DNA from: Pomphorhynchus laevis
Taxonomy: Eukaryota > Acanthocephala > Palaeacanthocephala > Echinorhynchida > Pomphorhynchidae
NCBI GenBank assembly: GCA_012934845.2
Contig: WNNJ02002928.1
Location: forward strand, 1-64,000
Direction: 5' to 3'
Length of the DNA stretch: 64,000 nt
Below are positions 1-10,488 of the stretch, one piece after another. The translations under genes were made by a program, and so were the position numbers. The notes below the pieces were generated by a model. It was not told where the DNA came from, did no database searches, and was given only the letters and a program-made list of their open reading frames with translations. Each line of letters begins with the position of its first letter. The stretch's first letter is position 1.

Positions 1-215
1 TCTTTAATATCTACTAAACCTAGATTTGTATAAAGAGTACTAAAATCGTATGTATTTATATTTTGAAAATTTATTCCTTTTGTCTGTTCTAAAAATTCTT
101 TTGTAGAATTAATACTGAAATAGTGTTTTATACCAGTATTAATTTCAATTACCTTGCAATATTTTTTAAAGTGTGCTTTAATTACTTAAAGTATATTATT
201 CATATGAACATAAAG
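1..215 (-). mobile_element. Penelope-like element (PLE-A) reverse transcriptase fragment
   Basis: Read on the minus strand, this stretch is nearly the same as 24990-25210 on the plus strand. It encodes the PLE RT segment ending in the motif-A string YDFSTLYTNL, which is characteristic of Penelope-like RTs. The copy runs off the left edge, so its other end is unknown. Only the part between the PKLHKNP-type finger and motif A is present, and the frame is not continuous. No endonuclease is visible. It is a truncated, inactive copy. Confidence 0.8.
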
Positions 216-407
216 TGGTTTTTATATAAATTTAAAAGCATTACATGTGAACCGAGGTAAAAACATTTACAAAACAAAGTTTGTTGGCAAGCATTTTTTA
301 TTTTCGCACAACATTGTGCCATATTCATCAGTCTTAAAATTATTTAAAATTTAAAAAATGGATGTGGACACAAATTCGACTAAAACTACATCCTTCTTTT
401 CAATTTT

Positions 408-606
408 TTGAATGTTTCGAGGTTCCAATTTAATAATATCTAGACAGTATTAATTGATATCTAGACATGAATGTTTCGAGGTTCCAATTTAATAATATCT
501 AGACAGTATTAATTGATAGTAATATCTATCTTGAATGTTTCGAGGTTCCAATTTAATAATATCTAGACAGTATTAATAATATCTAGACAGTATTAATTGA
601 TAGTAA
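408..606. repeat. Minisatellite, ~60-bp unit, three copies
   Basis: A unit beginning GAATGTTTCGAGGTTCCAAT recurs at about 410, 469 and 533. Each copy carries a TATCTAGACAGTATTAAT block, and that block is doubled in the last copy. Unit length varies from 59 to 64 bp because short AT spacers differ. No coding potential is seen. Confidence 0.85.
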
Positions 607-609
607 TTG

Positions 610-2190
610 ATTTGTATTGGAGCATGTTAACATGATTAAATAATTAAAAAATCGGTTGACACTTTTTTTGACAACGTTTTTTTATATATTATTGAGTTAC
701 ACTTACAATTATATTTACAATATTACAATTATTATATTGTCTGTTCAGTATAATTCTTAAGAGTAAATGTTAGCTACTTTTTGTTTATCAAGAGAAATTA
801 CGAACATTTATATTTAATTTTTCATTGATCATTTTTAGGAATGATCGGCACTATTTAATGAGCACTTGAAATTATATGAGACTCTTATTATTGTGATAGA
901 AACAAATGTTCATTGTTATTAATTTAACTGAATGATCAACCAATCATTTTGGTTTTTCATTGCCGTTCACTTCTGTTCAAAACATGTTGTTTTTCGTTAA
1001 AAACTTAATTGATTGAAAAATTAAGCTTGCGTGTTGATCTGATTAGCAAATGTGTAGACCTTAATATAAGTAATTTAATATGTAAATTAAAATTTTGAAG
1101 TTCACTAAATTATCTATCCAAAATAAGATCTATGCCTCTTATTATTGGATTCTCAAGGGAATTGCTATTATAATCTGTGGATTAGGATACCCAACTTAGA
1201 AATGAATATGACTATTGATTTGAAAAAGAACATAATCGTAAATATTGCAACTGGAAAGTTTAAATTTAAATCGACTTTGCAATTTATTATTATCCGCTAA
1301 AATTCAACATCAATTCGAATGCGCTCTTTCATTGCGACATTTAATTACTTCGTTGATATAGCTACCATTGACATAAATTAATTTCACATCATTCCAACCT
1401 TATCATTTTCCTGCTATCTCAGATTACAACGTTGCTTTAAACCTATGAAACTTCAATTGTGAAATAAAGGAGATGTCAGCGTTTTCTCAGCTAAATCCAT
1501 TTGCAGCGTTGAGTAAAATATAATTATGTATCAAAACGAAAAGAGGAAGGTTCATCCAGATAAAATAGTTGTTTATCTGGATGATTAAAGATGGAGTCTA
1601 TTTCAAAAGAAATTATTATTTTTTTAATACTTCAATAACTGTGTAATGTGTCATCGTCATAAATATATTCACTTATATTTAAAATATATTATATTTTTCA
1701 CAATCTTAATAGATTATATTTATTATAATCTATTATAGTATATATTGTAATATTAAATATAATCACTTATACTTTATATTAAGAATAGTCACAGATTATC
1801 CTCCCTGAAGACTTTCGTTTAAAACTATAAGCGTTTGAATACTATTCTTCAAACGTTAGACCAAAACATATAGTACTATTAAAACAATAGTTTGAAGAAT
1901 ATTCGTTTAATTACAATATTTAAATATTCCTGGAGATGGCATCAATTAGTTGCTGAAATATTGAAAAATTTATAATTTATGCTAGACTTTATCTTTAATT
2001 ATGTAAATAAAAATCATATACTAAAATGTCCTTAATTCCTAACTTTCAATCACACACAAGCTGAAAAATCTTATATCCACATGCGACGCGGCTTTTCGGA
2101 GGTTTATTTTTCAAAAGCATGTGCTCGCAACACTTTGCTAAGCTGACACTCTCTAGATATTTTTAGCATATGTTCCAAATACTTAAGCTA
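610..2190. other. AT-rich intergenic DNA, nothing recognised
   Basis: There is no open frame with protein-like composition, no repeat family shared with the rest of the window and no RNA gene. It holds only AT-rich sequence with short low-complexity runs, for example around 1660-1760. Confidence 0.6.
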
Positions 2191-2194
2191 GTTG

Positions 2195-2516
2195 CTTTTA
2201 ACTTGTAAAAAGAGTGAATCTACTTCGAGAGCATCAATGATAACAGTTTCTTATATTTATGACTTACCCTTTACCCTATTTATGACTTACCTTTACGTTC
2301 CCAATTACTCCAACAACTACGGTCTCCGATTGTTCCTCGTCGCCGCACCACTCACCTTGAATCAGCTCCCATTCGACGTCCGCCGCGCTCCCTCCTTTAT
2401 AACATTCAAACACTTCCTCCGTACTCACTTCCTCGACACATGATTTACATTTTTGTTTTGTTGTGGTCATGTAAGCGTGCGCTGGCACGCATTTGTCACG
2501 TTAAAATAAATCTTTT
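2195..2516 (+). mobile_element. 3' end of a CR1-like LINE (LINE-1)
   Basis: The first ~240 bp encode the last residues of the LINE ORF2: a GLRLFLVAAPL block, then FDVRRAPSFITFKHFL, ending in TGA. These match the C-terminus at 3840-3975 and the end of the element at 31190-35035. After the stop comes the family's 3' tail, with the hairpin GCGTGC-GCTG-GCACGC at about 2475-2490 and then CACGTTAAAATAAA. The copy is 5'-truncated, as expected for target-primed reverse transcription. Confidence 0.8.
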
Positions 2517-2519
2517 CTT

Positions 2520-3180
2520 TTTACCCAGTTTATGCTAATAGTAAAACTTATTTCGAATCTTGTACTCGTGATTTAATTATTTCAGTTTATGAAGATAAAA
2601 TTATCGATTTCTTGACAATTAGAACATTATTATTAATCACATTTTAAAAAATCGTGTCTACCATTCTTGTTGGCTAATTAATTGGAACCTCTTCCAGCTT
2701 TAACAAAACTTAAACATTATGTTATTCAAAATATTTTTTAATGCTAAGAGCACTAACAATCTTTGATTTCAATACCAGAATATAAGCTATATGGCGGCAT
2801 CTAATACTCACGAAGCCTTGTTTACTGTAAATTGCTCTTTTATTGTTAATTCTACATACCTTACATCTTGAGTAGAAAACGTCTTCAACGGTTTTAAGAG
2901 TTTTTTCAAATGTTCCTTCCTACAATTATATATATCATAGACGTTAGTGTGTGTCCATCCATAATTGCCCAATACAGCTTGTGTAGTTTTCTACACAAGC
3001 AGTACGATGATAACCTCCATAATAATTACTTACATACTTTGATATTTGCTTAGAGATTTTAGAAAGTTTGAATTTGAACCTAGACTATTCTTGCTTTGCA
3101 TTGTCCACTCCTTAAACTATGAAATAATGTCAACTGGATAACTTCTGTCAATTAAATATGTGACGTTACTAAGTAGCTTT
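2520..3180. other. Intergenic; short minus-strand coding-like stretch and a perfect hairpin
   Basis: On the minus strand about 58 codons from roughly 2990 to 2815 are open (containing KEHLKKLLKPLKTF), with no family I recognise. At 2977-3000 there is a perfect 10-bp hairpin, GCTTGTGTAG-TTTT-CTACACAAGC. Nothing else is seen. Confidence 0.4.
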
Positions 3181-4047
3181 TCGTGAATCTATAGATTGTC
3201 CACAAGCGATTGTTTCTTAAGGAGGGGACGTTAGTGTTTCTGCTTCCGACTGTCTTGTCTCAATTTCCAATCATCGTTCTCCCCTTCGCCTTTCTCTGAA
3301 TCCTTATAAATCCAAAATTATGTAGATCCTACATCGACGCTTCGACTTAGAACTCCCTCCGTATCATTAAATTCTACAATTCTTCCTATCGTTGATAATC
3401 TCGTTTTCCTAGGCTTCCATTTTGACAACCGACTTTCACTTAAACCTTTCGTTAGAGATAAAGTACGCTCAACTACCTTGATACTCAGCAACCTCCATCA
3501 AGTTCGTAGATTGATCGATTTCCCTTCTTGTATGACTCTCATATCTTATCTCCTTTTTCTAGACTCGATTATCGTCTTAGTTTATTTTCCAACTCACCTA
3601 AATCTACTCTTCTTCTACAACGCATCGTCAACGCAGCCGTCCGAATTATCCTCCGTCTTCGTCGTTTTGATCATACATTCTACCATCTTGCTTCTCTCGA
3701 TTTGCCTACAATTTATTGTCGTGTTCAAATTCGTTTTCTTATCGTTGCTTTCCGCCTTGTAACTTTTCATACCCCTTCATTTCTCAACCTTCCTTTTCTT
3801 GATAATTCTCGTCCTGTTTACTGTTCCTTGCGTTCCTGTAATTCCCTTCTTTTACAAGTCCCAAACTACTCTACCTCCTTTGGACTCCGCTCCTTCCTGG
3901 TGGCTGCTCCTCTATCGTGGAACCATCTGATCATACGACAAATCCGATTCCATTTAAACAATTTATCGGCTTGACTTTATCATTTTTGTTTGTGGACTTG
4001 TAAGCGTGCAGATTGCACACATTTGCCACATTAAATAAATTTGTTTT
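3180..4047 (+). mobile_element. Truncated CR1-like LINE (LINE-1), RT thumb to 3' end
   Basis: The conceptual product matches the C-terminal half of the ORF2 at 31336-32736: SLNPYKSKI, VFLGFHFDNRLSLK-like, FSRLDYRLSLFSN, AAVRIILRLRRFDH and GLRSFLVAAPLSWN. It is split between two frames (3478-3762 and 3528-3974) and shows further frameshifts and stops upstream, so it is dead. After the stop at 3974 comes the family 3' tail, with an imperfect version of the hairpin (GCGTGC-AGATT-GCACAC) and CCACATTAAATAAA near 4040. Confidence 0.85.
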
Positions 4048-4612
4048 ATTATTATGTACTGTCTGACTATGTAGTACTTAGATTCAATCAACTTTTCAAC
4101 ATGCTTACATACCTTATATTCCTCTATAAACGATATACATCATATTGCCTTTTAACTACGTCAACTTATTCAATTAGCAATAACTTAACAAGTGTTTGGA
4201 CTTTTATTTTGATTAAATTGTCGTCTGTCATCAATTATTATATTTTGTTTCATTTTTACAGTCAATTTTTATTTGAATATTTATAGTTTCTCGTTTCTTA
4301 TGATTATTCATAGTCTATCCGTCCGATCACACTGGTTTTTTGTGATATTAATTCAGTTTTTTTTAAACTTATTACACCTATGTTTTTATCAAACTAAATT
4401 AAGCTATCAGATTAGCGAGGCAACCTTTCGATTGCTACAATTCGATTACTTATTTTTCGTGGTCATTATATCTTACGTGGAGATTAACTGATAATAGGAG
4501 CGGACGAACAAAATCAGCAGTAAATATGATTGATGTATACAGCACTTTGCAACATGCTTTTCTCTGTTATTATAATTAACTAATTTTGACTTGTCGGTAA
4601 CTAGTAACTTAG
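4048..4612. other. AT-rich intergenic DNA, nothing recognised
   Basis: Open frames here are low-complexity and hydrophobic (Leu/Phe/Tyr from T-rich DNA) and do not look like protein-coding sequence. No repeat shared with the window was seen. Confidence 0.5.
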
Positions 4613-4614
4613 AA

Positions 4615-4920
4615 TAAGGAACACTAAATAATCAAATTTCATCAAAGGTAATACGTCATTAGCGCGTATTTTGTCCCGCTGCTATGTGAGTGACCGAAAC
4701 GTGATAACATATTAGTTCTTCCTGATGACCTCTAATTCTCATTCTTATACATCGTCTGTTATTTATTGGTCAATTCCTAAAAATTGACTTTTATTTTAAA
4801 TTAAGATTTTATATTTTAACTTGATATAAAAATAAATTGTATAATATCTTATATAATTATTTATTGTTTATCTTTATTATTATATATCGAATTAAATACG
4901 TAGACTCAGTTATCTGATCT
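4615..4920 (+). mobile_element. PLE-A 3' terminal unit with hammerhead-like core strings
   Basis: It begins AATTTCATCAAAGG and ends TAGACTCAGTTATCTGATC, the same ends as the units at 13.9, 23.7, 29.0 and 52.4 kb. At 13.9 and 52.4 kb the unit directly follows a PLE RT C-terminus, so it is the element's 3' end. Inside are CCGAAAC (about 4699) and CTGATGA (about 4730), 25 nt apart. The body is AT-rich with ATTGACTTTTATTTTAAAT. No coding sequence is included. Confidence 0.7.
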
Positions 4921-5129
4921 GAACTATCGATAAGGATATTTACAAAAAAGGCATGAAAAGCCGCAATAATCAACTATTTTGAATTATTGTTAAAATTATC
5001 CAATGATACGTTCGATGTGCTATTCAATTGTTCAGGGCGTTTAAACATCGAGAGGAATAGAAAAAGAAAATTATTGTTCACAAATTTTCGACTATTGCAA
5101 TAGTCCTTTTCAAGTGTTATGTTATGGTT

Positions 5130-5395
5130 TTATAATCAACTATTGCCAAAATAGTTGATTATAATTATTAGTTGATAATTAAAAGTTGATAATTTTATGA
5201 ATTATTAGTCAATTCATAAAACTTAATTTTTATTTTAAATCTTGATTATAAATTTTATCCTTAAATAAATATAAATTGTAAAAAATATTATATAATTTTT
5301 TATTATTTATAATTATTTATCTTTGTTTTAAATTTATACATAGTATAAAATAAGTAGTCTCAGTTATCTGATCTAGCGATAAGGATATTTGGTAA
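5130..5395 (+). mobile_element. PLE-A 3' terminal unit, partial
   Basis: It shares the AATTATTAGTCAATTCATAA to TAGTCTCAGTTATCTGATC part of the PLE-A 3' unit but lacks the CGAAAC/CTGATGA part. It follows the previous copy within ~210 bp, so the region has taken two insertions or a duplication. The terminal octamer TATCTGAT is retained. Confidence 0.6.
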
Positions 5396-5955
5396 TTGAG
5401 AGTTGTATTTTTTTCTCGCGACTTATTCATTTTAAAGCAGTTTCACACTCTGACTTTGAATGATTAATATATTTCATGCGATAATAAATTTAATTAAGTG
5501 TAATATATCAAAATTTGTTATCATTTTTCAATGACAATCTATTTTCATTAAGTAAAATTTAAGCAATTAAGAAAGTACGAAAAAATTGTTACCTTGGTTA
5601 CTGTGTGTACATTAGAAATTGACGATATCAGTTCAACAAAAATACTTTCATTTTTTCTTTACTGCTTAATCGTAAGTAGAATGCGTTGTATGATCAATGA
5701 TTATTATTGATTATTGGTTTTTAAATTAAGCTTTAAAATTAACTTTTATTTATTCTTATTGATAGTATGTACTATTTTACTGTATATAATGGAATTCCTG
5801 TATGATTATTTATTTGAGTTTCTGTTTTGTTTTTATTGATCATTATGCACCGTTTTTATCTCATATATATTTTTTTGAAGATTACCAAACTTTGATCAAT
5901 AGTAATACAACAAACACAGGAGCGTTTACGCAGAGAAATCCATTGCGATTTTGCA
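5396..5955. other. Upstream region of host gene 1
   Basis: AT-rich DNA before the first recognised coding exon of host gene 1. The reading frame of that exon is open back to 5802, but its first ~50 codons are hydrophobic and AT-driven. A possible acceptor (TTTTTTTGAAG) ends at about 5880 and another AG at about 5901. The 5' limit of the exon and any upstream exon or promoter are therefore not settled. Confidence 0.4.
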
Positions 5956-7026
5956 TGTCCAAAAAGCCAGAACAACTTACTAAATCAATGCATGCCAAAA
6001 AATCCAAAAACACAGAAGGAGTATCAGCAGAGAAGAGTCCCAATTCCAGAAGTATTAGTGCTAAACGAAGTTTAGATACAAAGACGTCTTTAGTTACGAA
6101 TGCTGGTTCACAACAACAAAATTCAAGTGCTAACTCATCAGCTGAGGCGAGCAATATAAATAAAACCAAAGCTCCTGCAACTCGATCATTATCAGGGAAG
6201 CTACCGCTATTAAACTTGCCTTCAGATAATAATAACGCACCTTCCTCTACAACTCGAAGATTAACCGATAATATAATTTACTCAAATCGTAAAACGACGA
6301 CCACGGCAGCGGCCGCCACTGCAGCGTCTCGTAATCGATCACTAGGCAACAAATCCTCAACAGTTTCAAACGTTGCTGAACGATCAGGTCGTTTATCAGC
6401 AAATTTATCTTCTTATTCTGGTGTCGGTGTCACGACAACAAATCGTCAAAATTTGGCAAATCAGTCTGCTAAGAAACTTCAGCGACCAATACCATTAACC
6501 AGCAGCAATCTGTTTAGTAGTCTTCAACGTGAAACTGTTGCCAGTGCGAACCGTCGCGATGCCGCGATAAAAACCAGACAGAAGTTCGAATCAAAACGGC
6601 CAACTAACGCACCCAGTTCATCTACAATATCTCACACGAGTAATTTATCCAACGGCAGTCGCAACTTGCCGACTGGTTGTGGTGGTTCGTCTGCTGTTCA
6701 TCGTCATCCAGCAAGTCGACCAATCACAAAACTCAGTGATGCACTGAAAACAACGAGAACAAGTGCACAGTCTCTAAGCACCACCGCTACTACTAATACT
6801 ACTAAGATTAAAAATACTAGAATGTCGCAACAGACTCAATCTCATCACACAAATGAGTCTTCTGCCAGAAAGCAGCAATCATCTGATAAAGAACGGCTTC
6901 TAAAGCCATCTGCTTATAGCAGTAAGCCATACAACCAAGTGAAACAGCCCGATTCGAGCACAACAGCGAGTAGTAGCAAATCATCTGCCAAAGGAATGAA
7001 TCTAATATCATCTATTATAACTAAAG
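5956..7026 (+). CDS. Host gene 1, exon A: Ser/Thr/Asn-rich disordered protein (N-terminal part)
   Basis: Open frame of 357 codons from the ATG of MSKKPEQLTKSMHAKKSKN, which I take as the likely start because composition changes sharply there. The frame is open further back to 5802, so an upstream exon could feed in. The product is basic and low-complexity (Ser, Thr, Asn, Arg), with poly-Thr and poly-Ala runs (TTTTAAAATAA) and no domain I recognise. It looks intrinsically disordered. The exon ends at ACTAAAG|GTGAGT, leaving one base of a codon (phase 1). The next exon supplies CC, giving Ala. Codon use is ordinary and there are no internal stops, so this is a real gene. Function unknown. Confidence 0.75.
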
Positions 7027-7107
7027 GTGAGTCTCATAAATGCCCATAATCATTGTTATTTGACCCTTGTAATGCAATCTTTGATAATGATTATTTTTAT
7101 CGTTTAG

Positions 7108-7443
7108 CCAACCAGAAGATGCATCCATCCATCAACAATAAAGCAGGTGCTACAATGAAAACAAAAGAATTTGAGTCCACTAGCAGTTCATCGTCGTCAT
7201 CGTTACCGACACATCATCTATCTCCTTTATCTTCGAAAACTAAACAATCTGGTCAACCTAACGAGTTGATCGACGACAAACAGGACGCCCCCGTATCTAG
7301 CCTACAGTTATCATTTGAGTCTAGTACCACTACTAGCCTGAGCGAACTCTCTTCAGAACAGCAACGACAAGAACAGAGGTCCGAATTAACATCAACAACG
7401 GATAGCCGACTAAGTGCTACAGATGAAACTAAGAACACCCCCG
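7108..7443 (+). CDS. Host gene 1, exon B: Ser-rich, disordered
   Basis: The acceptor is ATCGTTTAG at 7107 and the first two bases complete the codon left by exon A (phase 1). The 112 codons run ANQKMHPSINNK through a poly-Ser tract (STSSSSSSSL), TTTSLSELSSEQQRQEQ and DETKNTP. The donor is CCCG|GTATTA at 7443, again phase 1. It is weaker than the other donors and was chosen because it joins in frame to exon C; the frame itself stops at 7460. The preceding intron is only 81 bp. The composition continues that of exon A, supporting one transcript. Confidence 0.7.
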
Positions 7444-8726
7444 GTATTAATTTGCGTTAGTAAAAACATAAGATATATGTTCAATTATCTTCAGAAAAAT
7501 TCGAAGTGCTTACAGGACCACAATATTAATGTTATCACCTCAAAGATTTTTGCAAATACATTTATCATAGATTAAAAAATATATAAATTAATATATGTAA
7601 ATTAATATAAATTAATATATGTGGAATTTTATATAAATTAATATATTAATTTATATTAATTAAACATATAAATAAATATATGTGTAATTTTATTTAAAAT
7701 AGAATTAAAATAAAATTTTTATAAATTATAATAATAAGGATTTATAATTATAAATTATACATTAAAATAATAATTAATTTATAATTATTAATAAATTTTT
7801 TTATTAATAGAATTTTATTTAGTTATAAAACACGCAACAAAAAATAAGGTCTGATCACAAAAATGAGCTAAAACGCTTATAACCCTAATCATAATTCATT
7901 ATTTTTTCTCGTCGTCAATGTTAATAATAATTATTAATTGTAATAATTATAAATTTATAATTAGTAATTATACTTTATACATTTTTATGTATAAATTATA
8001 ATTGAATATTTTTAATTCTATTTAAAATATTTGTTATGATAGTTATGACTGCCTTCATCGTCGTCTTTAGAGAATGTAATGATAGCACGCTTCCTTTGTG
8101 ATTCGTCATTTGCGATATTTTAACATTCTATCAACGAAAACCATTATAATTAAGTTTGTTAATAATAAGTTATAGTTGAAAATCCGGATATTTTTAACGG
8201 TCAACCTTTTTGTTGATTCACATCAATGCACGCGAAGAACGGATGCAGGTAATGGCTTTTTTATAATATCATATACAATACATTATATAATACAAATGAT
8301 GCTGGTCAACATATAATCTTCAGATTCCGATCGATAGTACTGACTGATGGAAAAAGTTATTTAAATTCTTTAATCGGTTAAATTCGTGTGCTGTTTAAAC
8401 TAACTTTAAAAACTTGTGCAATGCTTGATCAAAACGTAGTTGTATTTTTAAATAAAGATTTTTATTATTTTTTATTTTAAAACGTCGTTTGTATATAACA
8501 TACTCTATCAAACAACAAATTCATTCAAACGCGAAATAAATATTAGCAAAAAAATGATATTACGTGCATACAGTTAATATTTGTTAAGAATCGTCGTTAA
8601 GAGTTTTTCCTGTACATACATATATTTATTTTAAAAAGTAAAGTTCAACACTGATTTTGTTTATATCTATGTAAAGTCAACCAAACAATTAAAAAAAATT
8701 TCGAGTACGTTATTTGTTGATTTTAG
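7444..8726 (+). other. Host gene 1 intron (about 1.28 kb), AT-rich
   Basis: Very AT-rich sequence with short TATAAATTAATATA-type repeats around 7570-7720. No transposon, RNA or additional exon was seen. It ends with the acceptor GTTGATTTTAG. Confidence 0.6.
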
Positions 8727-8897
8727 AATTTACTAAAAGTCAACCCGATACGAGCACGGACGGTTCAGACTTGTCAGCAGATGACCTTTCAACTAGCGGC
8801 CTAGCCGACCATCAGCGTATTGTATTACCGGAAATAGCAACAATTAAAAAGAAAACTACATCGAAAATTACAGGGTGTTCTGTTCCTCACGTCAAGC
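8727..8897 (+). CDS. Host gene 1, exon C (57 codons)
   Basis: The acceptor GTTGATTTTAG at 8726 is followed by AA, which completes a Glu codon with the G left by exon B. The product runs EFTKSQPDTSTDGSDLSA, then DDLSTSGLADHQRIVLPEI and a Lys/Thr stretch. The donor AAGC|GTAAGTTT at 8897 is strong and phase 1. The exon is 171 bp, divisible by three, so skipping it would keep the frame. No domain is recognised; the Asp/Ser-rich and then Lys-rich composition is like the neighbouring exons. Confidence 0.75.
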
Positions 8898-10177
8898 GTA
8901 AGTTTTTAATATTTTTGACAAACATATAAATTCAAGATTCTATGCGTGATTGAATTTCAGATTTTTACCATGACGAATTCTGGTTAAAAATATAGGAGTA
9001 GAGAAATGCTATTCATTCCCTTTCGTTGCACAGATATGTTACATATTCAGTGGTTATCACTGATTATGTGCTATAAAAGATTAAAATTTAATTTTTTATT
9101 CTGAAATTCAAATGAAAATTATCTGAGTTTCTATATAATCTTTGTATTAGCAATAGCGGATTATCAATCCAACTCATAATGATAAAAATATCGCTATCAA
9201 AACACACGGTATTATAGTATCTTACATTAGCCGAGCATGTACTTAGTTCATTATTCATAATGTACTTTATTCATATTACTATGCGATACAACGGTACGCT
9301 AAACGGCTACACCGTTAATTTAAATAAAGCTTAAAAGACTCAAATATTTTCAATTCGCGTGGTCTTGTACTAGAATTTAAAAGAAAAATATTTGTAATCA
9401 GAATATCTATATATTTCTTATAGCTTTATAAATTTATGGGAACGACGAAGAAATTGGTTTTTCCACAAATTATGGAATAAAACTAATTTATTCGTGCCTG
9501 TAAAACCATATTCGTGTTTGAAATCTTTATAATTAAATGAAATTTTTAAGTTTTTTTTTAAATTAGTCATTTTTTACAATTTCAAATTAAGAAATATATT
9601 CCTTATTTTTAGTTTAGTAATTAAGAAACAAATTGACTAAACAATATCTAAATTTAATTTTCAAAATTTTTATTTAATTACTCAAAATACAGTATGCCTC
9701 TCTACAAATATAAGCAAAAGAAATTCAAGTATTCTCAATTCTTGTGCTTTTGTACTTTTCAAGAGATTCACTGCGTACTTCAAAATCACACAAACTTCAG
9801 TAGTACAGACATGGGCTAAATCGCTTTAGTAGAGTTGTTCGCTCACACTGAGAAATATTAAAATTTATCTTTCAAACGTTTATAAATCTTAAAAAGTGAT
9901 CAACCGCATTAAAATGACGCTTAAAATGTGATCAATTGCATCAAGGAATCATACTCGAATCGAACTATTTTAGATGCAAGTCAGTCATTTAAAGTAAATT
10001 GTGAAGCAAAATATTATTTTGGGTAAAATGATGATAAAACTCACACTCAGGAATGGGGAACTCTTGACAATCATATATTGGAATAATATAGTTCACTGCA
10101 TTTAAATCGCATTTGTGTAATTACTGTAGTTATTTTTCAATGATCTGTAATGTATTTGGTTTCTGTCTTATTTCCAG
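8898..10177 (+). other. Host gene 1 intron (1.28 kb)
   Basis: AT-rich intron between exons C and D. No transposable element or RNA gene is recognised. It ends with a good polypyrimidine tract and acceptor, TCTTATTTCCAG. Confidence 0.6.
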
Positions 10178-10423
10178 CAACTACAAAGTATATTGACGAT
10201 CTGCGTTGCATTGACACAGCTGTGGTTATTTCAAGAGAAAATTCCCTGGTAGATGATTTTGGTCACCATAGTGATCATCACACTAATGTCATCGTTAATA
10301 TGTTGGGATCCAGCGAAACAACTAATATCCCAGAGCCACCAGAGTTGAAATTTTTGAACCACTCGGAAGTCCAAAGTATAGTGGTAGATGGAACAATACA
10401 GAAGTCAATTATAAATAATGAAA
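10178..10423 (+). CDS. Host gene 1, exon D (82 codons)
   Basis: The acceptor TTATTTCCAG gives CA, which completes a Pro codon with the C of exon C. The product contains TTKYIDDLRCIDTAVVISRE, then a His/Asp-rich stretch (HHSDHHTN) and PEPPELKFLNHSEVQS. The donor GAAA|GTAAGTTT at 10423 is strong and phase 1. Length is 246 bp, again divisible by three. This is the least low-complexity part of the gene, so the best segment for a remote homology search; I do not recognise it. Confidence 0.75.
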
Positions 10424-10488
10424 GTAAGTTTTTGTCTTTTTATGTTTTATTCAATTTAATAAGCAAACGGTTTTTTTTTATTTTTCAG

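Noticed and set aside
7020-7460. Treating 5802-7049 and 7053-7460 as two separate genes
   Set aside because: A strong donor at 7026 and acceptor at 7107 join them in frame across an 81-bp intron, with continuous composition.
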